Assembly (NCBI GenBank): GCA_024640405.1
Contig: JAHEFB010000017.1
Location: 1-64,000, forward strand
Length of the DNA: 64,000 bases
From: Alphaproteobacteria bacterium
GTDB lineage: Bacteria; Pseudomonadota; Alphaproteobacteria; Rhizobiales; Aestuariivirgaceae
Direction of reading: 5' to 3'
The notes under the pieces were generated by a model. That model was not told the DNA's origin and searched no databases. It saw only the letters and a list, made by a program, of their open reading frames with translations. Below are positions 17,123 to 25,657 of this stretch, one piece after another; the stretch's first letter is position 1; the number at the start of each line of letters is the position of its first letter. A program made the translations under genes and the position numbers.

Positions 17123-18145
17123 TTGGCAGTGACTGATATTGACAGCGCAAAGATTGGTTTTGTGGTAATCGCCTGCGGTCCGTTTGCGCACTCCTTCAAG
17201 GCGGAGGTTTTCATTGAGTCGCTGGTCAAGAAAGGTGGCTGGCGGGATCGCATATTTCTTATCACCGACCTGCCGGGGTGTTTTGATCTACCGGCGCTTA
17301 GAAAATCTGCAGGCCTGGACTGCATCCACCTGATATCGCTGCCAACTTTCTCAAACAGGTTCGACCGCCCGCTGGCCATTGACTGGAAGAAAATATTCGG
17401 CCTGAAAATACCGGTTCCTGGAATTGTACAACCGTATACCCGGATCAGGGCACTGTCACTGAAGGCGGAAATTTTTGAACATCTGCCCGCAGATCACAAC
17501 GACATCGATGTTCTGATTTACTGTGATTGTGATGCCATTGTTGCAAGTGATGTCGAAATGCCGCGCCTCAGGGAGATTGCCGGCAGATGGGATTTTGGTG
17601 AGGGTTTGATCTTGTGGGTAAAGCACTGGCAACGTGCATATGACGACAGTGCGCAATGTAATGAACTGGGCATTTACGGCGGGATGATGATCGCGCACCG
17701 GGTGCTGTCAATGCGAGCGCTGGCAGCCTGGAAGTATATGATGGCTGATCCCAAGGTGTGGATCAGTAATCACGCTGATGTGGAAAAATACTGCCGGGCC
17801 ATGAAGGAACAGGGACTAAACGGCAGCAATCGCAACTTCATGAGGATTATTCCCATCGATAATCCTGAACCTATGGTGCGGGTCCTGGGACCTCGCGCGC
17901 CATCAATGATCGGGCATATTACACTTGGCAGGTTCCGGGATGACGGCAAGCCATTCTACCAGCAAGAAGTTGATAAACTTGGATTTTCGGACCATGAACC
18001 GGACTTCTACACGCTTCCCAAACTGCCGTTCTGGATCCATGCGGCGTACTTCCTCGGCTGGTGGCCCTATGGCGGAAGCTACAAGATTGAACGTGTCTGG
18101 AAACGTATCAGCGGTATCCTGTTTCCCGGTTCGCGCCGTCCCTGA
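17123..18145 (+). CDS. Uncharacterised GT-A-like (nucleotide-sugar) transferase
   Basis: The protein of about 340 residues has an N-terminal IGFVVIACGPF strand, then VLIYCDCDAIVASDVE, whose DCD resembles the DxD metal-binding motif of GT8-like glycosyltransferases, and a GIYGGMMIAHRV segment typical of these folds. No membrane helix is obvious. Start choice is uncertain: TTG at 17123 lies 7 nt after GGAG, GTG at 17129 is also possible, and the frame is open back to 16994. It is the rightward partner of the pqqD-kinase cluster and may be a second sugar transferase of the same system. Confidence 0.6.
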   Translation: MAVTDIDSAKIGFVVIACGPFAHSFKAEVFIESLVKKGGWRDRIFLITDLPGCFDLPALRKSAGLDCIHLISLPTFSNRFDRPLAIDWKKIFGLKIPVPGIVQPYTRIRALSLKAEIFEHLPADHNDIDVLIYCDCDAIVASDVEMPRLREIAGRWDFGEGLILWVKHWQRAYDDSAQCNELGIYGGMMIAHRVLSMRALAAWKYMMADPKVWISNHADVEKYCRAMKEQGLNGSNRNFMRIIPIDNPEPMVRVLGPRAPSMIGHITLGRFRDDGKPFYQQEVDKLGFSDHEPDFYTLPKLPFWIHAAYFLGWWPYGGSYKIERVWKRISGILFPGSRRP

Positions 18146-18236
18146 TGCAAATTGTGAAATCCATAGCGGGTAAAGAAACCCACTGCCTGGACGTATCATT
18201 GTTCTTTACTGTTGTTCATCGAAGGTGCCAGGCCAG

Positions 18237-18566
18237 ATGAAAACATTGATACGCAAAGCTGAAGCATACGTTGCGGCTTCCAATGAACACGACCTGGCCC
18301 AGATCAGGGCCATGCTTGCGCAGAATTGTTCCTACCGGTCAGCCGGTGTCGGTCGCCATGATGGTGTGGAAGCGATCATGTCCATGATGGAGGCATTTTT
18401 CGCTGCCAACCCCGAAGTTCGATGGCAGGCAGAAAACTATCGCTGGCATTCAGGTTGCGTGAAGTTTGATTTTCTCATTTTGCTGGGCGCAAACACATCT
18501 GCGGGCGTGGAGGAAATCCATTTTAATGATGCGGAAGAAATCTGCCGTATTGTCGTTGAAAGGTGA
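18237..18566 (+). CDS. SnoaL-like / NTF2-fold protein
   Basis: The 109-residue protein shows the pattern of small SnoaL-like polyketide-cyclase/NTF2 folds: an N-terminal helix (RKAEAYVAASNEHDLAQIRA), a central strand with YRSAGVGRHDG, and a WQAENYRWHSGCVKFDFLIL sheet. A GTG at 18225 would add four residues; the ATG at 18237 is used. It stands at the right end of the kinase/glycosyltransferase region on the same strand as the GT-A-like gene, 91 bp away. The ligand is unknown. Confidence 0.65.
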   Translation: MKTLIRKAEAYVAASNEHDLAQIRAMLAQNCSYRSAGVGRHDGVEAIMSMMEAFFAANPEVRWQAENYRWHSGCVKFDFLILLGANTSAGVEEIHFNDAEEICRIVVER

Positions 18567-18605
18567 TGTGGTTCAACCGTTTCCCGGCATGTGCGACAGG
18601 GACGA

Positions 18606-18896
18606 TCAGCAAACTATATTTCCACACTCACGGATTTCGAAGATGTGGGTGCCGTGCATGGAATTGACGTCATATGCCTCACCGTTCATGCAGTGAGCGC
18701 GAGCTTGAATGCTGTTTATCGCCCCTAGTTTCTGAATTTTCAAGTTGGTCAAGTAATTCAAATTGCATTGTTTTTCGTTCAGCAGTTGGCTTTGCAGGGC
18801 CACCTGCCAATCAGGGAGGTCATCGGCTAACGCTGAGTTGATCATTGCTGCCACAGCCAGCCCTTGAAGGACACTGAATACGATCGATGGTTTCAT
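18606..18896 (-). CDS. Small exported Cys-rich protein
   Basis: The 96-residue protein starts with a signal peptide (MKPSIVFSVLQGLAVAAMINSALA, cleavage after ALA) and has four Cys residues in the mature part, including C of KQCNLNY, AHCMNGE, IRECGN and the terminal C, enough for two disulfides. An AGGG ribosome binding site precedes the ATG; the frame is open further upstream to 19034 but without a signal. No family is recognised. It is isolated and divergent from dctB. Confidence 0.6.
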   Translation of the reverse strand: MKPSIVFSVLQGLAVAAMINSALADDLPDWQVALQSQLLNEKQCNLNYLTNLKIQKLGAINSIQARAHCMNGEAYDVNSMHGTHIFEIRECGNIVC

Positions 18897-19136
18897 TGCA
18901 CACCCTTTTTTCTCAACAGGAATATGAAGGAGACTGCAACATTTTTCATTGATGTCGATCAAGGCAGACAGGTTGATGCCGTGGGATCTGCACGCCGGGC
19001 GCTGCGAATACCGGGCTTTGCGACAAGATGCCAACGTTGCAAAAGCAAACCGACAGACTGATAATTATGGTGTGCGGGTTTTTGTGCCGCTGCTGTGACT
19101 TTGCATCCCGGAAAGAACTGATGATAGACCGGTTCC

Positions 19137-20972
19137 ATGTCGAATAAGTACACCAAGGCGGTTTGGACATTTGTCGTTGCCGGAGCAACCCTTGCAGCGC
19201 TTTGGTTTGGACATGCAGCGACGGAGCGTTACTATCTGCAACAACTGGCTTCGCAAAACCAAGGCACGCTGGGACTGGTTGCTTCAGGACTTCAGGGATC
19301 GCTGCTTCGGTATGAACCACTCACTTCACTTCTTGCCGACAAGACAGATGTTAAACTCCTGCTGGCGAATCCGACGGAGCAGAACCGGGTCACGACGGTG
19401 AGTGAGCAGTTTCGCTCGATTGTGCAAGATATTGATGCCTCCGATATCTACGTAATGAATTCTTCCGGAGTGACGCTGGCAGCGAGTAACCATGAGGAAG
19501 AGACTTCTTTTGTCGGCAGGAATTTCAATTTCCGACCGTACTTCCAGAAAGCCGTGAAAGGCTCTGCCGCTCGCTATTTTGCACTTGGAACAACATCCTT
19601 GAAACGTGGGTACTACTTCGCCTCGCCTGTCCTGTCCGGCGCCAGTGTAATCGGAGTGGTGGTCATCAAGATCGGTGTCGAAGATATTGAAAACACCTGG
19701 CGCGGGCCAAGCACCGAAATCATCGTCGCGGACACCGATGGAATCATATTCATGGCGAGCCGCAATGAGTGGCTTTTCAAATCCCTTGAACCTTTGTCAG
19801 ACCGAGCTGTGGCCAGCATCAAGGCATCGAAACGCTATCCAATCGACAAGCTGAGTGAGCTAAAAAACCAGAATAGGTCTTCAGGCATCACCGGCTCCCC
19901 CTTTACTTCAGTCGAACTTGCAGAAGGCAGGGAAACTTATCTGACGAACAGCCGCTTCATGCCGGACGCGGGCTGGACGCTTCATGTCATGGCCCCTAAA
20001 GCCCTGGCGACCGGAAGAACACTCACGGCGATGGTCGTCGCCACGCTCGCACTACTGCTGATAGTGCTGATTGTCGTCTACATTCTGCAAAGGCGTGCGC
20101 GCCTGGTGCGGGATATTGCTGCCGGAGCGCGTGCGCAGGAGCAACTGGAGTTGAGTGTTGCCGAGCGGACAAACGACTTAAATCTTGCCAATGAGAATTT
20201 GACCAGAGAGGTCGCTGAACGCCGCCTCACTGAACAACGGCTGATATCGACACAAAGCGAACTCGTGCAGGCTGGAAAACTTGCCGTGCTCGGGCAAATG
20301 TCGGCGGCATTGTCGCATGAACTTAATCAACCCCTGACCGCCATAAAATCCTATGCGGACAATGCGCGTGCATATTTGCAGCGCAATAAGACCGAGCAGG
20401 CCAGTCAGAATATCGAGCACATTTCGGAGATGGCGGATCGAATGGCCGAACTCGGCAGCCATCTTCGCAATTTTGCGCGCAAACCCAAGCAGGCATTTGA
20501 TGAGATCAGGCTGGGGGATGTAGTTGAAGGGGTAAAAAACATTATCGGGCCAAGACTGAAGAGCGAGAAAGCCGAACTGAATCTTGGTGATTTTGATGAT
20601 CAATTGATCGTTAGGGCCGGACGTTACAGGCTTCAGCAGGTGCTTCTCAACCTGATCAACAATGCGCTGGATGCAATGTCAAATAGGGAAAACCCGGTTG
20701 TCTCGATATCCAGCGAGGTCCGCGGCGATGAAGTCGCGATTTGCGTCCGGGATCAGGGCCCCGGATTGGACCGTGATGTCAGTGAGCAAATGTTTGATCC
20801 GTTTTTCACGACCAAGGGTGTGAATGACGGGTTGGGTCTGGGGCTTTCGATATCCTATAATATCATCCAGGACTTTGGCGGTGCCATTGCTGCAGAAAAT
20901 CATCCAGACGGTGGTGTTGTTTTCACGGTATCGCTCAAAAGTGCTTCACCTGTCGAGGAAGCAGCAGAATGA
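19137..20972 (+). CDS. dctB: C4-dicarboxylate sensor histidine kinase DctB
   Basis: The 611-residue membrane kinase has a transmembrane helix near 8-26, a periplasmic double-PAS (Cache-like) sensor with YVMNSSG and FNFRPYF and a GYYFASPVL motif as in DctB, a second membrane helix near 300-318, a coiled-coil linker, the His phosphorylation site H394 in ALSHELNQPL, and a kinase core with N, G1 and G2 boxes (LINNALDAM, DQGPGLD, FDPFFTTK, GLGLGLS). The stop codon overlaps the dctD start as ATGA. It probably senses dicarboxylates and controls the TRAP genes that follow. Confidence 0.92.
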   Translation: MSNKYTKAVWTFVVAGATLAALWFGHAATERYYLQQLASQNQGTLGLVASGLQGSLLRYEPLTSLLADKTDVKLLLANPTEQNRVTTVSEQFRSIVQDIDASDIYVMNSSGVTLAASNHEEETSFVGRNFNFRPYFQKAVKGSAARYFALGTTSLKRGYYFASPVLSGASVIGVVVIKIGVEDIENTWRGPSTEIIVADTDGIIFMASRNEWLFKSLEPLSDRAVASIKASKRYPIDKLSELKNQNRSSGITGSPFTSVELAEGRETYLTNSRFMPDAGWTLHVMAPKALATGRTLTAMVVATLALLLIVLIVVYILQRRARLVRDIAAGARAQEQLELSVAERTNDLNLANENLTREVAERRLTEQRLISTQSELVQAGKLAVLGQMSAALSHELNQPLTAIKSYADNARAYLQRNKTEQASQNIEHISEMADRMAELGSHLRNFARKPKQAFDEIRLGDVVEGVKNIIGPRLKSEKAELNLGDFDDQLIVRAGRYRLQQVLLNLINNALDAMSNRENPVVSISSEVRGDEVAICVRDQGPGLDRDVSEQMFDPFFTTKGVNDGLGLGLSISYNIIQDFGGAIAAENHPDGGVVFTVSLKSASPVEEAAE

Positions 20973-22318
20973 CGGCTCCGCTCGACGTCATATTCGTTGA
21001 TGATGAAGAACACCTTCGCATGTCTGCTGCACAGACTTTTGAGCTTGCCGGCATGTCGGCATGTTGTTTTGCAAGCGCTGCAGAAGCGCTTGAACAAATT
21101 TCCCGGGACTTTGCCGGGGTCGTTGTTTCAGATATTCGAATGCCGGTCATGGATGGAAGCGAGTTGCTGCAGCGTGCACTGGAAATTGATTTCGAGCTTC
21201 CAGTGCTGCTGATTACAGGTCACGGCGACATCAAGCTGGCGGTTAGTTCGATGCAGCGTGGCGCCTACGATTTTATAGAGAAACCGTTTGCTCCTGATCA
21301 CCTGGTTGCCAGTGTTCGCCGTGCTCTGGATAAGCGAAGCCTCACGCTGGAGAATCGGGAACTTCGGACCAAGGTCACAAAACGAGACAATCTGGAAACC
21401 CGCCTGACGGGCCGGACACCCGTGATGATCGCTTTGCGCCGTGCCATCCGTTCGATTGCGCCAACGGATCTGGATGTGCAAATCACCGGCGAAACCGGTG
21501 TGGGAAAGGAGGTCGTTGCGCGGGCAGTACATGACCTCAGTTCGAGGGCCGAAGGACCATTTGTGGCCATCAATTGCGGCGCATTGTCAGTCGATCAGGT
21601 TGAGAGCGAACTGTTCGGACACGAGGTTGGTGCGTTTGCCGGGGCCATGCGGAGACGCATCGGCAAGCTGGAGCATGGTAGAGGCGGAACGATTTTTCTG
21701 GACGAGATCGAAAGCATGCCACTTGAAATGCAGGTGAAATTGCTGCGGGTCCTCGAAGAACGTTCGATAACGCCGCTTGGATCCAATGAAGGCGTCGACC
21801 TTGATGTACGCTTCGTGTCGGCAAGCAAGGAAAATCTGCAACACGCAGTTGACCGGGGAACTTTTCGTCAGGATCTGTATTTCAGGTTGGCCGCATCCAC
21901 CCTGAAGGTGCCCTCACTGGATGAAAGACGAGATGACATTCCACGACTGTTCATTCAACTGGCCAACGAAGCCGCCCGCCGGTATCGCCGCAAATTCGCC
22001 GATGTGCCAAGTCATCGGCTTTGGGAACTCTCCAATCGCGACTGGCCCGGCAATGTGCGTGAACTGCGCAACGAAGCAGACCGGTTTGTGCTCGGTGTGG
22101 ACTACATTGATGCTGATCTGTCCAAGAACGCTACGCTGGCGCAACGCATGGCGGCGCATGAGCGATCGATAATTTCTTCGGAACTTTCGGCGCACCGGGG
22201 TGTACTCAAGCCGACATATGAGGCTCTGGGGCTTTCGCGAAAGTCGCTTTACGAAAAAATGCAGAAACATGGGCTTCAACGACGCACCTTTACCGAGAAG
22301 GACGACCCAGCGGATTGA
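20969..22318 (+). CDS. dctD: DctD-type response regulator with AAA+ domain
   Basis: The 449-residue protein has a receiver domain (phospho-acceptor D55 in VVVSDIRMP), a sigma-54-type AAA+ domain with Walker A GETGVGKE and a C-terminal Fis-like helix-turn-helix (LGLSRKSLYEKMQKHGL). The loop that contacts sigma-54 reads GAFAGA at residues 221-226, where DctD and NtrC have GAFTGA. The gene overlaps dctB by 4 nt and lies upstream of dctP. It should control the TRAP operon, but the altered loop leaves open whether it works with sigma-54. Confidence 0.9.
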   Translation: MTAPLDVIFVDDEEHLRMSAAQTFELAGMSACCFASAAEALEQISRDFAGVVVSDIRMPVMDGSELLQRALEIDFELPVLLITGHGDIKLAVSSMQRGAYDFIEKPFAPDHLVASVRRALDKRSLTLENRELRTKVTKRDNLETRLTGRTPVMIALRRAIRSIAPTDLDVQITGETGVGKEVVARAVHDLSSRAEGPFVAINCGALSVDQVESELFGHEVGAFAGAMRRRIGKLEHGRGGTIFLDEIESMPLEMQVKLLRVLEERSITPLGSNEGVDLDVRFVSASKENLQHAVDRGTFRQDLYFRLAASTLKVPSLDERRDDIPRLFIQLANEAARRYRRKFADVPSHRLWELSNRDWPGNVRELRNEADRFVLGVDYIDADLSKNATLAQRMAAHERSIISSELSAHRGVLKPTYEALGLSRKSLYEKMQKHGLQRRTFTEKDDPAD

Positions 22319-22505
22319 TGAATGGGTGAAAATCCACCCAGACGATGTGGCGAATGTTACCCATTCCACCCGTTTTGACGCAAAAAATTGCAACCCTGCC
22401 GCCTTTCATTGCCCGCGCCCTTGAAAGCAGCCATGCTGTCATGCAAGCCAGTCGCTGAGTTATCAGAAGCGATGTCTGGCAACGGTGTAACAGGAGGAAG
22501 TAGTC
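22319..22505 (+). promoter_or_regulatory. dctD-dctP intergenic region
   Basis: The 187-bp region holds the inverted repeat GGGTG-AAAATC-CACCC at 22324-22339 and a related ACCCATTCCACCC stretch about 20 bp downstream, both possible DctD-binding sites. I looked for a -24/-12 sigma-54 element (TGGCAC-N5-TTGCA) and found no convincing match. An AGGAGGAAG ribosome binding site precedes dctP. Confidence 0.35.
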
Positions 22506-23510
22506 ATGAAATTGTTCAAATCGCTGGCGATTGCCACCAGCTTTCTAGCCGTATCCGCAACCGGGGCACTGGCAAACTGTGATCCGGGTGAGCTGGTAAT
22601 AAAATTCAGCCACGTAACCAATACCGACAAGCATCCCAAAGGCATTGCCGCCACGTTGCTGGCCGAGCGTGTCAACAAGGAGATGAACGGCAAGGCTTGC
22701 ATGGAAGTGTTCCCGAACTCTTCTTTGTATGACGACAACAAGGTGCTTGAGGCACTGTTGTCCGGCGATGTCCAGCTCGCTGCGCCGTCACTGTCGAAGT
22801 TCGAGAAGTTCACCAAGAAATTTCGCGTTTTTGACCTGCCGTTTCTGTTTGAAGATATCAGTGCGGTTGACCGTTTTCAGACATCCGCAGACGGCGAGAA
22901 ACTGAAAAATGCGATGAAGAAACGCGGTCTGCAGGGCCTGGCATTCTGGCACAACGGCATGAAGCAGATGTCGGCTTCCAAGCCCCTGATGGCACCTGGC
23001 GATGCAAGCGGATTGAAATTCCGGGTACAGGCATCGGACGTTCTTGTTGCGCAGTTTGAACAACTGGGTGCAAACCCGCAGAAGATGTCATTCAAGGAAG
23101 TGTACGGCGGTTTGCAGACCAAGGTCATCGACGGTCAGGAGAACACCTGGTCGAACATCTACGGCAAGAAGTTCTTCGAGGTACAGGATGGCGTGACCGA
23201 AACCAATCACGGCATTATTGACTATCTTGTGGTCACCTCCACAAAGTGGTGGGACGGACTTGATGCCGGTGTGCGGGACCAACTTGCAAAAATCCTCATG
23301 GAAGTGACTGAGACCCGCAACAAGGAATCCACGGCTGTCAACGAAGCCAACAAGCAGAAGATAATCGATGCCGGCGGTGTCGTTCGCACGCTTGATGCGG
23401 CGCAACGCAAGGCCTGGGTTGATGCGCTGAAGCCCGTATGGTCGAAGTTTGAAGGCGACATCGGCACAGATCTGATTGAAGCCGCACAATCCTATAACAA
23501 GGGTAGCTGA
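22506..23510 (+). CDS. dctP: TRAP transporter substrate-binding protein DctP
   Basis: The 334-residue periplasmic protein has a signal peptide (MKLFKSLAIATSFLAV, cleavage at ALA-N) and the DctP fold, with KFSHVTNTDKHPKGIAATLLA, GLKFRVQASDVLVAQFEQLG carrying the conserved Arg that binds the substrate carboxylate, and GGLQTKVIDGQENTWSNIY. It feeds the DctQM membrane proteins encoded next. A C4-dicarboxylate ligand is suggested by DctBD but not proven; the downstream hydantoinase genes point to a carboxylate produced from or consumed by those enzymes. Confidence 0.92.
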   Translation: MKLFKSLAIATSFLAVSATGALANCDPGELVIKFSHVTNTDKHPKGIAATLLAERVNKEMNGKACMEVFPNSSLYDDNKVLEALLSGDVQLAAPSLSKFEKFTKKFRVFDLPFLFEDISAVDRFQTSADGEKLKNAMKKRGLQGLAFWHNGMKQMSASKPLMAPGDASGLKFRVQASDVLVAQFEQLGANPQKMSFKEVYGGLQTKVIDGQENTWSNIYGKKFFEVQDGVTETNHGIIDYLVVTSTKWWDGLDAGVRDQLAKILMEVTETRNKESTAVNEANKQKIIDAGGVVRTLDAAQRKAWVDALKPVWSKFEGDIGTDLIEAAQSYNKGS

Positions 23511-23622
23511 AGTGTAGCTTGCACGAATTGGCTCCGTCATCGGCTATCAGAACCGGTGGCGGAGATTTGCATCGTATGCAAACCTTGTGGTGGGCAAGGC
23601 AGAAAATCGGGAGGGAACCAGC

Positions 23623-24240
23623 ATGTCGGGACAGGGATCGAACACGTCCGCTTCGTTGGGTGATACCATCGAAGAAACCTTCATGGCGATCGTTCTTGGC
23701 ATCATGACACTGATTACGTTTGCCAATGTTGTGGCGCGTTATATGTTCAATTCCAACATTTTGTGGGCACTTGAGACCACGGTATTCCTGTTTGCGTGGC
23801 TGGTGTTGCTGGGTGCCTCATACGGCATCAAGAAACGTTTTCACATCGGAGTTGACGTTGTCGTAAACATGCTGCCTGACGGTGCGCGCAAGATTTGCTC
23901 CATCATCGCGGCGCTGTGCTGCCTGGCATTTGCCATCCTGATGCTGAAAGGCGCATGGGACTACTGGTCACCGTTCATAGGTCCGCAGGCATTCTATGAG
24001 ACTGACGATGTGCCGATGCCGTTCTTCCTGCAGTTCTTTGCCGATTTGCTGAACGATGGCGAGCGCTATGAAAAATTGCCACGATTTATTCCCTACGCGG
24101 TTCTGCCGCTCAGCATGGCGTTGCTGGTTTTCCGAATGCTACAGGCGACCTGGCGCATAGCAACCGGGCAGGATGACATGCTCATTGTATCGCATGAGGT
24201 TGAGGATCAGATCCCGCCTGCCAAGGCAGAGGAGGGCTGA
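23623..24240 (+). CDS. dctQ: TRAP transporter small permease DctQ
   Basis: The 205-residue protein has four hydrophobic helices and the DctQ motif FAWLVLLGASYGIKKRFHIGVD. The insertion around FYETDDVPMPFFLQFFADL is longer than in the shortest members but typical of this branch. The frame is open upstream to 23587; the ATG at 23623 after GGGAGGG is chosen. It lies 112 bp after dctP and 4 bp before dctM. Confidence 0.9.
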   Translation: MSGQGSNTSASLGDTIEETFMAIVLGIMTLITFANVVARYMFNSNILWALETTVFLFAWLVLLGASYGIKKRFHIGVDVVVNMLPDGARKICSIIAALCCLAFAILMLKGAWDYWSPFIGPQAFYETDDVPMPFFLQFFADLLNDGERYEKLPRFIPYAVLPLSMALLVFRMLQATWRIATGQDDMLIVSHEVEDQIPPAKAEEG

Positions 24241-24244
24241 TCCG

Positions 24245-25621
24245 ATGGAAGTCGTCCTGCTTTTTGCGCTGATCGTTGGTCTCATGCTAATCGGTGTGCC
24301 GATCGCCTTCTCGCTCGGGCTATCAAGCATCGCGTTTCTGCTGCTGCATTCCGGCACATCTCTGTCGTCGATTGCTCAAACACTGTTTTCGGCCTTTGAC
24401 GGGCATTACACGCTGCTTGCCATTCCGTTTTTCATCCTGGCGTCCAGTTTCATGTCAACCGGCGGGGTGGCCCGGCGCATTATTCGGTTTTCCATAGCAC
24501 TGGTGGGTCATTTTCAGGGTGGCCTGGCCATTGCCGGCGTTGTCGCCTGCATGATGTTTGCTGCGTTGTCCGGTTCGTCGCCGGCAACAGTTGTGGCCAT
24601 AGGGTCTATTGTCATCGCCGGCATGCGGCAGGTTGGATACACCCGTGAATTCGCAGCCGGTGTCATCTGCAATGCAGGCACGCTTGGCATTCTGATCCCG
24701 CCATCGATTGTCATGGTGGTTTATGCCGCTGCAACTGATGTGTCGGTGGGCCGTATGTTCCTGGCCGGCGTTTTCCCAGGATTGTTGGCCGGGTTCATGC
24801 TGATGGCCGGGATTTTCGTCTGGGCCAAGTGGAAAGGCCTGCCCTCGCAACCCTGGAAGGGCTGGGGAGAGGTTTGGGAAGCAGGGCGCGATGCAGGCTG
24901 GGGGCTGATGCTGATCATCATAATTCTCGGAGGTATTTACGGGGGTATATTCACCCCGACCGAGGCGGCAGCTGTGTCAGCCGTCTATGCTTTCATCATT
25001 GCCAATTTTGTATACAAGGATATGGGGCCGCTGGCGCGTCCCGAGGGCGAGGCAAACCGGCCTTTCATGCGCAATATTCAAAGCATTCTGACGGTGTTTG
25101 CGCATCCCGATACCCGCAAAACCCTGGTTGATGCAGGCAAGCTGACCATCATGTTGATGTTCATCATTGCCAATGCACTGATCCTGAAGCATGTGCTCAC
25201 CGAGGAGCGGATTCCCCAATTGATAACCGAAGCCATGCTGGCGGCTGGTTTCGGCCCGATCATGTTCCTGATTATCGTCAACATCATTCTGTTGATTGGC
25301 GGACAGTTCATGGAGCCTTCAGGCCTGCTGGTCATTGTGGCACCGCTGGTGTTTCCGATTGCTGTCCAGCTTGGGATCGACCCCATTCACCTGGGCATCA
25401 TCATGGTCGTTAACATGGAAATAGGCATGATTACGCCGCCGGTTGGCCTCAACTTGTTCGTGACTGCCGGGGTTGCGCAAATGTCGGTCGTCAACGTGGT
25501 CAGGGCGGCTCTTCCCTGGGTTGGAATCATGTTCGTATTCCTCATCATGATCACCTACATTCCGATCATATCCACGTGGTTGCCGACCTTGTTGATGGGC
25601 CCGGAAATCATTACAAAGTGA
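24245..25621 (+). CDS. dctM: TRAP transporter large permease DctM
   Basis: The 458-residue integral membrane protein carries out Na+-coupled transport with DctQ. About 12 hydrophobic segments and the family signatures AALSGSSPATVVAIGSI, GTLGILIPPSIVMVVYA and VNMEIGMITPPVGLNLFV are visible. The ATG at 24245 follows a GAGGAGGG site just after the dctQ stop codon, so the two are translated in tandem. Sequence between the predicted helices 7 and 8 (RPEGEANRPFMRNIQ) is a longer cytoplasmic loop. Confidence 0.93.
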   Translation: MEVVLLFALIVGLMLIGVPIAFSLGLSSIAFLLLHSGTSLSSIAQTLFSAFDGHYTLLAIPFFILASSFMSTGGVARRIIRFSIALVGHFQGGLAIAGVVACMMFAALSGSSPATVVAIGSIVIAGMRQVGYTREFAAGVICNAGTLGILIPPSIVMVVYAAATDVSVGRMFLAGVFPGLLAGFMLMAGIFVWAKWKGLPSQPWKGWGEVWEAGRDAGWGLMLIIIILGGIYGGIFTPTEAAAVSAVYAFIIANFVYKDMGPLARPEGEANRPFMRNIQSILTVFAHPDTRKTLVDAGKLTIMLMFIIANALILKHVLTEERIPQLITEAMLAAGFGPIMFLIIVNIILLIGGQFMEPSGLLVIVAPLVFPIAVQLGIDPIHLGIIMVVNMEIGMITPPVGLNLFVTAGVAQMSVVNVVRAALPWVGIMFVFLIMITYIPIISTWLPTLLMGPEIITK

Positions 25622-25657
25622 GCTTGGGTTTCCTGAGTTCACTGCGGGGTTGGTCTG

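Noticed and set aside
22440-22505. CTGGCAACGGTGTAACA as a sigma-54 promoter of dctP
   Set aside because: The -12 GC is missing and the position falls at the ribosome binding site.
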